This document shows, one piece after another, positions 42,916 through 51,527 of a stretch of 64,000 bases of DNA (positions are counted from its first letter, which is position 1; each line of letters begins with the position of its first letter). The stretch is from SIRX01 sp965214475. GTDB lineage: Bacteria; Actinomycetota; Rubrobacteria; Rubrobacterales; Rubrobacteraceae. Both the position numbers and the translations under genes were made by a program. The notes under the pieces are model-generated. The model saw only the letters and a list, made by a program, of their open reading frames with translations. It searched no databases and was not told where the DNA came from. The stretch spans positions 2,046,001 through 2,110,000 of the forward strand of contig OZ243953.1 of NCBI GenBank assembly GCA_965214475.1, written 5' to 3'.

Positions 42916-45900
42916 ATGGGTGAGAGCGCTCAAATCATCATACCTGCGCACCTCCTCAGACACCCCCTACCCAAGAGTAACCATAATCCGCTTAGCGTTT
43001 TAGCAGATCAGAATGGATTGGTCACATTTGAAGAGGTAACTCCTGATGTACTGCGCGTCCTATACGCGCAAAACGACGCCGAGAGCCGCAGGCTGTTCTG
43101 GAGGGTGGTCGGCCAGATGGCTTTCTTTGGGGCGATTTTCACAAGCCCGCTTCTGCGGAGCAAAAACGTTCTTAGCGACCATCGAGGTTGTCTGTTCTTA
43201 TGGCCCCATCCTTCTGTCCGCTCCGAACCTATGGAGTGGTGGGGCGCAGCATCGGTACGGGCTCAAGCTGCAGATTACGGGCTGATAAAGAGGGAAGACG
43301 CCTTCGGGACTGCGCTGAAGGCCCTAGAATTGTTAGACCCGCAGTTTCATGTCGAGCCTCACCTTCGCGAAGCGGGTTTCGAGATGCTTAGCGCCGATGA
43401 GATCAACGCCCGGGAGATTCGTGGCTACGTTGGGGCACCAAATAAGCCTGTGTCGGTAGCCACGAATGGTTCGTCACTTGATCAGCTCAGTAGCTCAGGG
43501 GTACCTGCGGAATCTCCAGTGCTTTCTGGGAACCCCACAACCGTAACCGAAACTGCTCGAAGTCGAAGCACACGGTTCACTGTATTGGACCGAGAACTGG
43601 TGCTGCCGGCTACTGCGCAGGAAGTGCAGATCTCTCCGGAAGACCTGCCAAACTGTCCAGCCCTCGCAAGGAAGCTGAACGAAGCAGGTTACACTACTTG
43701 GGGCTCCTTGCCCTACGAATTGGATGATCTCTTGCTCGGATTTAAAGGCGTCGGTAAGAGTCACCTTAAGAAATTCTCAGACTCGTTGACAGTCATTGCG
43801 GCGAAGTTGTCAAAGGACGTAGAGGCCGGGGAAGAGGCCGCTCTCAGTCAGCTAATGAAGACTGCATATTGGCAAAGTGTGCACGTTTCTGTCCTTAGGG
43901 AGGTGCCTGTCTCGAGCGACACCTTTTCCGAGTTCCCGCACATGGTAGAGAAGCTGTGGGCTGCCGGCTTCGAGAACCTCGGCGATTTCACACGTGTCCC
44001 TGATGTGGAGACCTTCCTCCAAGGGTTGGAAGAGGATGTGCCACACGAGGCAGGCCGCTTTGCGAGGGTTCTGGACAGCAGGCTGGATGCCCTTAAGAGG
44101 GTCAGATCCGCCAAGACGCTTTGGTATCGGGACGACTTCGTGGTTTTGGCAGACTGGATTCAGCACGTGCCGTTGAACGCCCTAAACGACGACAAGTTGA
44201 CGATGCTCCGAGGCTTGGCGCAAAAACTCTCGAACGCCGGCTACGAGACCTTGGGGGATCTTCCCGCCTCCCTTAGTCTGGCCGTGGAGGATAACGAGGA
44301 AACCTCCTCAGAAGAGGTGACATTCCTGTTCGACCTGATCGCCCTCCACTCCAGTCGAGTGGGGAAGGGGCTGGGCTCTTTCGTGCTCGACCCGCTAGTC
44401 GAGTACGCCGTCGCTATCGCGCGCAGTGAAGTACCAGAGGAGTACAAAGAACATATACACTGGAAAAGGGGCTGGGACTTGTTACAAACAAGGCTTGACC
44501 ACCAGGAGCGTGGCGATAAGTTGACCCTCGCGCAGATGGGCGAGATTCTCGGCGTGACCCGCGAACGGGCGCGGCAGGTTCAATCGGAGACCTTGAAGGC
44601 CCTTGCGCGACCTTACGCGCCGGTGCTCGCCGAGGTGCACGCGCTGCTACAGGAACCCGGCTACCAGTTCAGTCCACTAAGGTTCTTTGTCTCGCAAACT
44701 GGGGGCGGTGCGCGTACAGAACTGGTTCTGAACTATTTGCTTGGGACTCAGAAAATTCACCTGAACCATCGCTATGGCATCCTCTCAACCTTTACCACCC
44801 GCGAACGACAGCGCTTGCTCGACCGCCTCGAAGAGCAAATAAGGGACCGCTTCGAGGGAGAAATCTTCACCGAAGAGGAGCTCGCCGGGTTGGTGGATGG
44901 CTTCGTCGAAGAGGAGAAGCTCTCGGCAGGCGCGAAGTCTTACCTATCACGTTATGCCACCAACGAGGTGCTTACCATTCTGCATGATGGAAGAATGGGC
45001 TACCGACTCACAAAAGAACGCTTGGCCGCGCACGTACTCAAGGAGTACTGCCGCCGTCATCCCGAAGGTGCCGCATTGCCTCGCGACGCGGCCCTCTTCA
45101 GGCAAGAGTTGGACCGCATAGAGCCGAACGTCTTCGCCAACGACCGCAACTTCGTCGCTACCGTGCAGCGAAGCGAGAAGGCCGTACTTTGGGGAAGGGG
45201 CACGTACACGCACCTGGACGTGATCTCAGTTTCCCCCTCCGACATCGAGATGGTTGTGCGATGGATAGAGCAACGATTCCAATGGGACGTCCCACACCTT
45301 TCTTCGCGCGCCGCTTTTTTCGAGTTTCGGTCGGAGCTGGAGGAAGCGGGTGTACCGAACGACTACGCTCTGTACTCCTGCTTGCGGCTCTTCTATCCTG
45401 AACGCTTCTTTCTGGCAGAATACCCCAAAATCTTTCCCATCTGGCAGACGCGCAACCTCTCCAACAGCGACCTCCTCAAGGACCACCTGCGCAGAGAGGG
45501 GGACCAGAGTTTCGCGGACCTACAGGCCGAATTCATGGACAATCGTGGTTGGCACCTATTTCAGCTCAGCAATACCTTGATGAACACAAAGTCGGTGGTG
45601 CGCGTGGACAGGGCCACCTACGGGCTTCTCGGCAAACACCAGACGCGGGGCAAAAAAGCGTTGTCTCAGCTAGCGGATTACCTGGAGTCTTTGCTTTCAG
45701 ACGAGGTGGACAGCGTCTCGATAAAGTTGCTGCTGGACAAACGCAAGGCGACCTGTGTGCGGCTGGGCATCGACAACGAGTACCTACTCTACAGTCTCAT
45801 GTCCGTCCGCTTCGACGGTCGCTTTCTCTTCCCGCAATTTCCGCACGTGGTCAAGCATTCGGTCGTCCCCGAGACCGGCGTGAGCAACAGGGGGTTTGTC

Positions 45901-46524
45901 GAAAACTTCGTCCGGGAGGTGGGAGAGCCTGTCCTCAAAGAGGAGCTCCAACGTGAGTTTGTTGGACGACGTGGTTGGGGGGAACGCGAGCTGAACAACT
46001 CCTTGCTCGCCTTGACGCGCGGCGACCAGGTACTGCAGCTCCGAGGCGGTCCGGCCGCCGAGTTTGTCCACCGCGAGGTTGTAGGCTGGGACGAGGACAA
46101 ACAGGAACGGTTCGAAGCCTGGGTTCAAGATGTGGCTGAGGATTTAAACAGGCGTGAGTTCCCGTTCGGGAACGTACGAAGAGCGCTACTGGACCAGTCG
46201 CGATTGCCCGAGTTGCGAGGAGTCCGCTGGACCGAAGACCTCCTCAAGACAAAACTCGAAAAGCTGGAGACCGTGCTGCTGCTTGGTTCGAGGCGTTCGA
46301 TTTTTGTTACTTACCCCAATGCGGCGGGCGTTGAAGACGAAGAGGACTTCATAGCGTACGTGGTAACGACTGAGTTCGGCGGGGCTACGAAGATTCAAGC
46401 CCTCCAAGACAGGCTTTCCGAGCTAGATCCCGAGATCAGCCAACTGAAACGGTTGGGCAGCAAAGGAGATAGCGACCTACCCTACCACGTTATTGGCGAC
46501 GAGATACTTCTAAAGCAAAGATGA
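42916..46524 (+). CDS. Large phosphorothioation-island protein with sigma-4-like and alphaCTD-like modules
   Basis: A 1202-aa cytoplasmic protein. Near residues 243-285, 338-360 and 425-445 are repeats of the form LPNCPALARKLNEAGYTTWGSL, similar to helix-hairpin-helix modules of RNA polymerase alphaCTD. Near residues 535-560 is a sigma-70 region 4-like HTH (LAQMGEILGVTRERARQVQ). The remaining C-terminal 600 residues have repeated winged-helix-like segments and no known catalytic motif. GAGGGA precedes the ATG by eight bases. It opens the operon with the PLD-helicase and SMC-like ATPase. I infer a DNA-scanning or recruitment role for the phosphorothioation defence arm; it could also be regulatory. 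Confidence 0.75.
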   Translation: MGESAQIIIPAHLLRHPLPKSNHNPLSVLADQNGLVTFEEVTPDVLRVLYAQNDAESRRLFWRVVGQMAFFGAIFTSPLLRSKNVLSDHRGCLFLWPHPSVRSEPMEWWGAASVRAQAADYGLIKREDAFGTALKALELLDPQFHVEPHLREAGFEMLSADEINAREIRGYVGAPNKPVSVATNGSSLDQLSSSGVPAESPVLSGNPTTVTETARSRSTRFTVLDRELVLPATAQEVQISPEDLPNCPALARKLNEAGYTTWGSLPYELDDLLLGFKGVGKSHLKKFSDSLTVIAAKLSKDVEAGEEAALSQLMKTAYWQSVHVSVLREVPVSSDTFSEFPHMVEKLWAAGFENLGDFTRVPDVETFLQGLEEDVPHEAGRFARVLDSRLDALKRVRSAKTLWYRDDFVVLADWIQHVPLNALNDDKLTMLRGLAQKLSNAGYETLGDLPASLSLAVEDNEETSSEEVTFLFDLIALHSSRVGKGLGSFVLDPLVEYAVAIARSEVPEEYKEHIHWKRGWDLLQTRLDHQERGDKLTLAQMGEILGVTRERARQVQSETLKALARPYAPVLAEVHALLQEPGYQFSPLRFFVSQTGGGARTELVLNYLLGTQKIHLNHRYGILSTFTTRERQRLLDRLEEQIRDRFEGEIFTEEELAGLVDGFVEEEKLSAGAKSYLSRYATNEVLTILHDGRMGYRLTKERLAAHVLKEYCRRHPEGAALPRDAALFRQELDRIEPNVFANDRNFVATVQRSEKAVLWGRGTYTHLDVISVSPSDIEMVVRWIEQRFQWDVPHLSSRAAFFEFRSELEEAGVPNDYALYSCLRLFYPERFFLAEYPKIFPIWQTRNLSNSDLLKDHLRREGDQSFADLQAEFMDNRGWHLFQLSNTLMNTKSVVRVDRATYGLLGKHQTRGKKALSQLADYLESLLSDEVDSVSIKLLLDKRKATCVRLGIDNEYLLYSLMSVRFDGRFLFPQFPHVVKHSVVPETGVSNRGFVENFVREVGEPVLKEELQREFVGRRGWGERELNNSLLALTRGDQVLQLRGGPAAEFVHREVVGWDEDKQERFEAWVQDVAEDLNRREFPFGNVRRALLDQSRLPELRGVRWTEDLLKTKLEKLETVLLLGSRRSIFVTYPNAAGVEDEEDFIAYVVTTEFGGATKIQALQDRLSELDPEISQLKRLGSKGDSDLPYHVIGDEILLKQR

Positions 46525-46534
46525 CGAGCCGGGC

Positions 46535-48658
46535 ATGCTGAAGACCTTGACCCTAAAATCCGTCTACGATTCGTCCGAACACCATCTGGTCCGGGAGCTC
46601 TTCCTCCCCCTCTTGCAACAGTCTCGATCGTATCGTAGGGGGGTCGGATACTTCACCTCAGGGTGGCTCCAGGAGGCCGCCAAGGGAATGCTCGAGTTTG
46701 CCGAGAACGGCGGCAGCGCGCACGTAGTGACATCTCCCCACCTCGAGCAGCGCGATTGGGAGGCACTTAGGGAGGCTCAGGAAGCTAAGAACGACGGGGC
46801 AGTCTACGAAGTCATCCGGGCAAAGGTTTACGACCTGGAGACGGCTCTACGCGAGGACGTGGCGTCGGCATTGGCCTGGTTAGTGGCCGATGGCGTCTTA
46901 AACTTCAAGTTCGCCATCCCGAAGAATCGCACCGGCGATTTCCACGACAAGTTCGCAATTTTCGAGGACGCTGCGGGCGACCGAGTGGCCATTCACGGCT
47001 CGTACAACGATTCGATCCACGGCCTGCTCAACGGAGAAAGCTTCTCGGTTTTTAGGTCGTGGGAAGACCAACAAAGCGACTACGTTAACGAACACGCCCG
47101 GCGGTTCGAGCGGCTTTGGTTAGGAACCAACGACTTCTTCTCCATTTACGACACCACGGATGCGATACGCGAGGACATAGTACGGCTCAGAAAGGGCCGG
47201 CCTCGACCTTACAAGCAACCGGCATCGGTCGAGAGACGGGGCATCCGCGTGCCCCCTGAGATCAGCTTATACCCCTTCCAACGAGAAGCTGTCGACAAGT
47301 GGGTCGAGGCTGGGGGTAAGGGTATGTTCGAGATGGCCACTGGCACTGGCAAGACGTTCACGGCCTTAGCCGCGGCAGCGGAACTCTCCAACCGGTTGGG
47401 AAAGCTGGCGGTCGTTGTTTCGGCTCCGTTCAACCACCTTGTGGACCAGTGGCGGGACGAGGCCGTGCGCTTCGGCTTCACTCCCATCCTGTGCAGAGAA
47501 GGGTCCGCCAAATGGGTCAACTCAGTCCGATCCCGCATCCAGGACTATAACGTCGGCGCCCGAAAGAAACTCTTCCTGATAACGACCCATTCGACCGGCT
47601 CGATGCCGAAGTTTTTGTCCTCTATGCGGACCCTGCGGGGGGACACACTTTTTGTAGCAGACGAGGTCCACTACTTGGGCTCCCCCAAGTTTCGCAGATC
47701 TCTGTTGGACACCCACAAGTACCGCATCGGCTTGTCGGCGACGCCTGACCGATGGTTCGATGAAGAGGGGTCCATCCTGCTGCGCGACTACTTCGGTACC
47801 ACTGTGGGAAGCATGCCACTTGAACGAGCTATAGGTGATTTCTTGACGCCTTACAGGTACGTGCCCCATACGGTTCCGCTCACGGGTGGCGAGGAAGAGA
47901 GGTTCGGCACTCTGTCTACAGAGATTAGGTCGCTTTCGGCAAGGCTCGAGGTCGCCGGCTCGACGGTTCGTTCGCACCGTGACCGAGAAGCGCTTAAGAT
48001 CCTTCTCCGTCGTAGGGCCGACTTGGTGGCTAGAGCCGAGAACAAATTCCCCACTCTGGAGCGGGTGTTGCGGCGCAAATTGGCCTCGGACGGGGAGGAC
48101 AGCATCAAGCATACCCTCGTCTATTGCGCCCCGGGGGAGACCCCGGTCGCGACGAGCCTCTTAGCAAAACTCGGTCTCCGTGCGCGCGAATTCGTGCATA
48201 CAGTGCCCAACGACGCCCGCACGAAGATCCTGAGACAGTTCGAGGACGGAAGCCTGCAGGTGCTCGTCGCTATAAAATGTCTCGACGAAGGTGTGGACAT
48301 ACCCGCGACACGGGAGGCCTACTTTTTGGCCAGCACGTCTAATCCACGCGAGTTTGTACAGCGCAGGGGTCGTATCCTGCGCAAGCATCCGGGTAAGGAG
48401 CGAGCGATCGTGCATGATATGGTGGTGGTGCCGCCCGAGAGGGTACATACTATGCAAGAAGACACCGAAACGGAGAGAATCCTGATGAGAAAAGAGATGC
48501 CCCGCTTCGCCGAATTCTCGGCCGCCGCCGAGAACGAATTCGAAGCGCGAGAGCGACTTTTCCCACTCCTGTTGGAACTCAACCTCGCGCATCTCTTGGA
48601 CCTTAAGCCTTGGGAAGTTTATCATCAGTATAAAAGGAGGGAGGAGCATGGTGCCTGA
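46535..48658 (+). CDS. PLD-domain DEAD/DEAH helicase, phosphorothioation-associated restriction protein
   Basis: A 707-aa two-domain protein. The N-terminal domain (to about residue 225) is PLD-like, with one HxK motif in GDFHDKFAIF and GSYNDS. The rest is a superfamily-2 helicase: Walker A MATGTGKTF near 263, DEVHYLG near 376, GLSATPDRW near 397 and QRRGRILR near 608. Proteins with this layout are known to associate with dnd genes and are proposed to be the restriction enzyme of some phosphorothioation systems. It lies 10 bp after the 1202-aa gene and overlaps the next gene by 11 bp. Confidence 0.87.
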   Translation: MLKTLTLKSVYDSSEHHLVRELFLPLLQQSRSYRRGVGYFTSGWLQEAAKGMLEFAENGGSAHVVTSPHLEQRDWEALREAQEAKNDGAVYEVIRAKVYDLETALREDVASALAWLVADGVLNFKFAIPKNRTGDFHDKFAIFEDAAGDRVAIHGSYNDSIHGLLNGESFSVFRSWEDQQSDYVNEHARRFERLWLGTNDFFSIYDTTDAIREDIVRLRKGRPRPYKQPASVERRGIRVPPEISLYPFQREAVDKWVEAGGKGMFEMATGTGKTFTALAAAAELSNRLGKLAVVVSAPFNHLVDQWRDEAVRFGFTPILCREGSAKWVNSVRSRIQDYNVGARKKLFLITTHSTGSMPKFLSSMRTLRGDTLFVADEVHYLGSPKFRRSLLDTHKYRIGLSATPDRWFDEEGSILLRDYFGTTVGSMPLERAIGDFLTPYRYVPHTVPLTGGEEERFGTLSTEIRSLSARLEVAGSTVRSHRDREALKILLRRRADLVARAENKFPTLERVLRRKLASDGEDSIKHTLVYCAPGETPVATSLLAKLGLRAREFVHTVPNDARTKILRQFEDGSLQVLVAIKCLDEGVDIPATREAYFLASTSNPREFVQRRGRILRKHPGKERAIVHDMVVVPPERVHTMQEDTETERILMRKEMPRFAEFSAAAENEFEARERLFPLLLELNLAHLLDLKPWEVYHQYKRREEHGA

Positions 48659-48830
48659 GCACTCGGTAGACGAGCGATTGGCCCAGTTGCTGGAGGAGGA
48701 AGAATCCGTGGTCAGGGAGCTTCTCAATGAGGCCATACTCATGGCCCGGGACCCCTATGTTTCCGCGGAATCATTAGTCAACAAGCTGGAGCGGAAGCTC
48801 CCCGAACAATGGATTCAGCATGAGGATTAA
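48648..48830 (+). CDS. Sixty-residue conserved-context small protein
   Basis: A 60-aa acidic, helical protein (SVDERLAQLLEEEESVVREL, VSAESLVNKLERKLPEQW). It overlaps the helicase stop by 11 bp and the ATPase start by 11 bp, and has a doubled GGAGG ribosome-binding site. Such packing strongly supports a real gene, perhaps an adaptor between the helicase and ATPase. It is too small for any family call. Confidence 0.75.
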   Translation: MVPEHSVDERLAQLLEEEESVVRELLNEAILMARDPYVSAESLVNKLERKLPEQWIQHED

Positions 48831-50901
48831 GAGCCTGGATCTCTGCAACTTTCGTCAGTTCTACGGTCTGCAAACTATAGAGTTTAGCGGCGGTTCGCCA
48901 GAGGACGACACCAACGTTACAGTGGTGTGCGGCGAGAACGGCAGAGGAAAGACCGGCCTATACCGTGCATTGATGTACTGCATGTACGGCGAAAAGGATC
49001 TCGATCAAGACAGAACTGCCAACCATGGTCAAGAAAGGCCCGGGACCAAGGGTCTCTACTTGGTCAACTTGGCCGCGCTCGACGAAGACGCAGCGAGCGG
49101 GCGTCGTGGCGTGGAGGCGTTCGTACGGGCGAGCTTCGTCCACAATGGCCGTTCCTACAAGATGAGCCGGCGACTTTTTGGCATGCTGGGCCCCCACGAC
49201 GAGGTCATTGAGGAACAACGGGGTGCCGAGCTGGCCATCACAGATGGCTCGGGAAACACCGAGATCCTCGGCGCGGGAGACGAGGATCGCATCATCAAGG
49301 AAGTCAACGGGATCCTTGATACCCGTGTCAAGGACTACTTTCTCTTCGATGGCGAGCGTATCGAGCGCCTGACCAAGGTAACGGAGCAGCAAAAGAAGGA
49401 GGTATCCTCGGGAATAAGGAACCTCCTCAAAATTGACGACCTCTACAAGGCTGAGAGGGTTCTGCAAGGCCTGGACTTGAGGCTCACGCGAGAACTTCAG
49501 AAGGTGTCGACCGGAGACTACCGCAAGAAGTTGCATGAAAAAGAACAACTCATGGGTGACCAAGATGCCCTCAGCAACGATCTAGAGAATACGCAACGGG
49601 AGCTGGAGTTCGCCGAGAACCATCTCCGCGAGCTTGACGCCGAGTTCGAAAGGTTCAAGGAGAACGCGGAGCTGATACTCGAGCGCAAAGCGCTCGAGGC
49701 CGAGCGCGACAACCTCCAGTCGGATATCGACGGCGTGCGCGCTCAGATGAGAAAGTTCACCTCGGGTGCGTCCATACTCCTGGCCGAAGACGTACTCGAC
49801 CAAGTCTATGTGGACATAGACCAGAAACGCGAGCGGGGACAAGTCCCTTCGGAGATCAAGAAGGAGCTGATAGAGCGGCTTCTGCACGAGCTGAGGTGCA
49901 TCTGCGGACGTGAAGTGGCGCCGGGGTCGGCCGAGTACCATATGCTCAAGGCCTGGGACCTAGAGACGCCGTCGGCGGGTGCTTCCAGCGATACGATGGC
50001 CCTGTTCGGTAGGTTGGGCCGCACCTCGCAGTACGTCGACACCAAGGCCGCGGAATTGATCGAACTCCTGCAGAGAAGAGGCGAACTCGACGAGTACCTG
50101 GACGATGTGGAGCTGAGGCTTGAAGACCTCGTGGATAAGCTCAGTACCCTCCCCGACACCGACCTAGCGAACAAGACTAAGGCCCGAGAAACAACGGCGA
50201 AGAAGATCTGGTCACTCGAAGTGCAGCTCGGCGAGCAACGAGAGCGGGCGAGTCAAATCGAGGAAGATCTGGACCGGATCAAACGCGAACTCGTCCCATT
50301 GCGTAAGCAATCCCAAGAGCACCAGCAAATCTCGCAGCAGCTCGAGCTTGTCTCTAGGGCGAGGGACTCTCTGAAACGCATAATCGCGCAGTTCGTGCGA
50401 GAGGTTCGGGAAGAGCTCGAGGAGAGGGCCAACGACAGCTTCCGGCGACTTCTGGACGTGGACGGGCAGAAGACCTTGCAGAGACTCCAACTCAAAGGGG
50501 ACTATACGCTTGAGGTCCTCGACCAGAAGAACCGATCCTTCTTAGCCAACATCTCCGCTGGACAACGTCAGATCGTATCGTTGTCCTTCATCACCGCTCT
50601 AGCACAAGTGGCGGGTGGGGCAAGTACTTTGGAAGTACCGTTGTTCATGGACACCCCATTCGGAAGACTGTCTTACGAGCACCGCGAGAATCTGCTTGTC
50701 GAACTGCCGCGAATCACCCCGCAGTGGGTTTTACTCGCGACAGAGACGGAACTCGGAGATAGGGAGCGCGAACAGCTTAGAAGGTCTGGGAAATGGGGGC
50801 GGTACTACTACCTCAAGGCTGAGGGGGAGTACGTTACGAAGATCACCGAGCTGTCGGTCGGGAATCCCGCAATGTCTGGTGCGCTGAATGAGTCTCGATA
50901 A
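48820..50901 (+). CDS. SMC/Rad50-like ATPase (DndD-related)
   Basis: A 693-aa ATPase. The N-terminal half-site has NFRQFYGLQ and Walker A CGENGRGKTGL near residue 39; FLFDGERIERLT follows, a pattern shared with DndD. Long coiled coils flank a centre with LRCICGREV near residue 358, a partial zinc-hook-like CxC. The C-terminal half has signature NISAGQRQIVSLSF near 577 and Walker B PLFMDTPFGRLS near 607. It is distinct from the island's own DndD. It overlaps both neighbours. I infer an ATP-driven DNA-tension or end-sensing partner for the helicase. Confidence 0.85.
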   Translation: MRIKSLDLCNFRQFYGLQTIEFSGGSPEDDTNVTVVCGENGRGKTGLYRALMYCMYGEKDLDQDRTANHGQERPGTKGLYLVNLAALDEDAASGRRGVEAFVRASFVHNGRSYKMSRRLFGMLGPHDEVIEEQRGAELAITDGSGNTEILGAGDEDRIIKEVNGILDTRVKDYFLFDGERIERLTKVTEQQKKEVSSGIRNLLKIDDLYKAERVLQGLDLRLTRELQKVSTGDYRKKLHEKEQLMGDQDALSNDLENTQRELEFAENHLRELDAEFERFKENAELILERKALEAERDNLQSDIDGVRAQMRKFTSGASILLAEDVLDQVYVDIDQKRERGQVPSEIKKELIERLLHELRCICGREVAPGSAEYHMLKAWDLETPSAGASSDTMALFGRLGRTSQYVDTKAAELIELLQRRGELDEYLDDVELRLEDLVDKLSTLPDTDLANKTKARETTAKKIWSLEVQLGEQRERASQIEEDLDRIKRELVPLRKQSQEHQQISQQLELVSRARDSLKRIIAQFVREVREELEERANDSFRRLLDVDGQKTLQRLQLKGDYTLEVLDQKNRSFLANISAGQRQIVSLSFITALAQVAGGASTLEVPLFMDTPFGRLSYEHRENLLVELPRITPQWVLLATETELGDREREQLRRSGKWGRYYYLKAEGEYVTKITELSVGNPAMSGALNESR

Positions 50902-51352
50902 CGTCCGCGTTAAGGTCACCAAGAAGTATCATCCCGTGTACAGGGCGCTGACTCGAGACACAGCTACCCGTCACAAGATTTTCGAGCAGCACAGCGACCT
51001 CTTCACGTTTTGTGCGGTTCTGGGGCACCGCATGGGCCGAAGCAACCCGGTGAGGAGTGAAGGGTTCTTCTTCGCAAATGCCCTGGATGCCCATCAGCAG
51101 ACGACAATCACTGCTATCGCTCTGGCCTCACATGGCGGATACGAGATACTTACGCGGCCCGCCGAAGTAGTCCAGATAGCCGAAGGGTACGCCGACGTCG
51201 GCATGGAGTTGCTCCTGTCGGACATCCTCAGCGACTATCGGCGGGAGGACGAGGACGGAAATGTCACCCTGAACTTCGGCGACGTCCACCAACTGGAAAA
51301 GATCGTGCTCGGCTACGTGCAAGACCAAAAGAACAGGGATCCCTTTTCCTGA
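50888..51352 (+). CDS. Small phosphorothioation-associated protein
   Basis: A 154-aa mixed alpha/beta protein starting MSLDNVRVKVTKKYHPVYRAL, with FTFCAVLGHRMGRSNPVRSEG and an acidic middle (VGMELLLSDILSDY). Its size and place fit a dnd-associated protein family of about 150 aa seen in other phosphorothioation clusters; I cannot confirm which. It overlaps the ATPase stop by 14 bp, so it is translationally coupled. No catalytic motif is visible. Confidence 0.7.
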   Translation: MSLDNVRVKVTKKYHPVYRALTRDTATRHKIFEQHSDLFTFCAVLGHRMGRSNPVRSEGFFFANALDAHQQTTITAIALASHGGYEILTRPAEVVQIAEGYADVGMELLLSDILSDYRREDEDGNVTLNFGDVHQLEKIVLGYVQDQKNRDPFS

Positions 51353-51398
51353 GCGGAGACAGTACGAGCTGTGCCGAGATAAAGGAGGTGTCTTACCT

Positions 51399-51527
51399 GT
51401 GACAGAGACCAATGAGGTTAGGGGCGAAAACCGCGCAAGCGTCGAGACGACCATGCAAAAACTTTTCAAGGATCTGTCAGACCGGTTGAGTGAAATTTCT
51501 TACCGCTATGGGGAGAAATCGCTTTGA
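51399..51527 (+). CDS. Forty-two-residue small protein upstream of the DndB-like gene
   Basis: GTG at 51399 follows AAAGGAGGTG, a near-perfect ribosome-binding site. The 42-aa product (MTETNEVRGENRASVETT..., then an amphipathic MQKLFKDLSDRLSEI) ends at TGA 51525-51527, which overlaps the TTG of the next gene. The tight packing supports translation. It may act as a coupling leader or a small partner. Confidence 0.6.
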   Translation: MTETNEVRGENRASVETTMQKLFKDLSDRLSEISYRYGEKSL

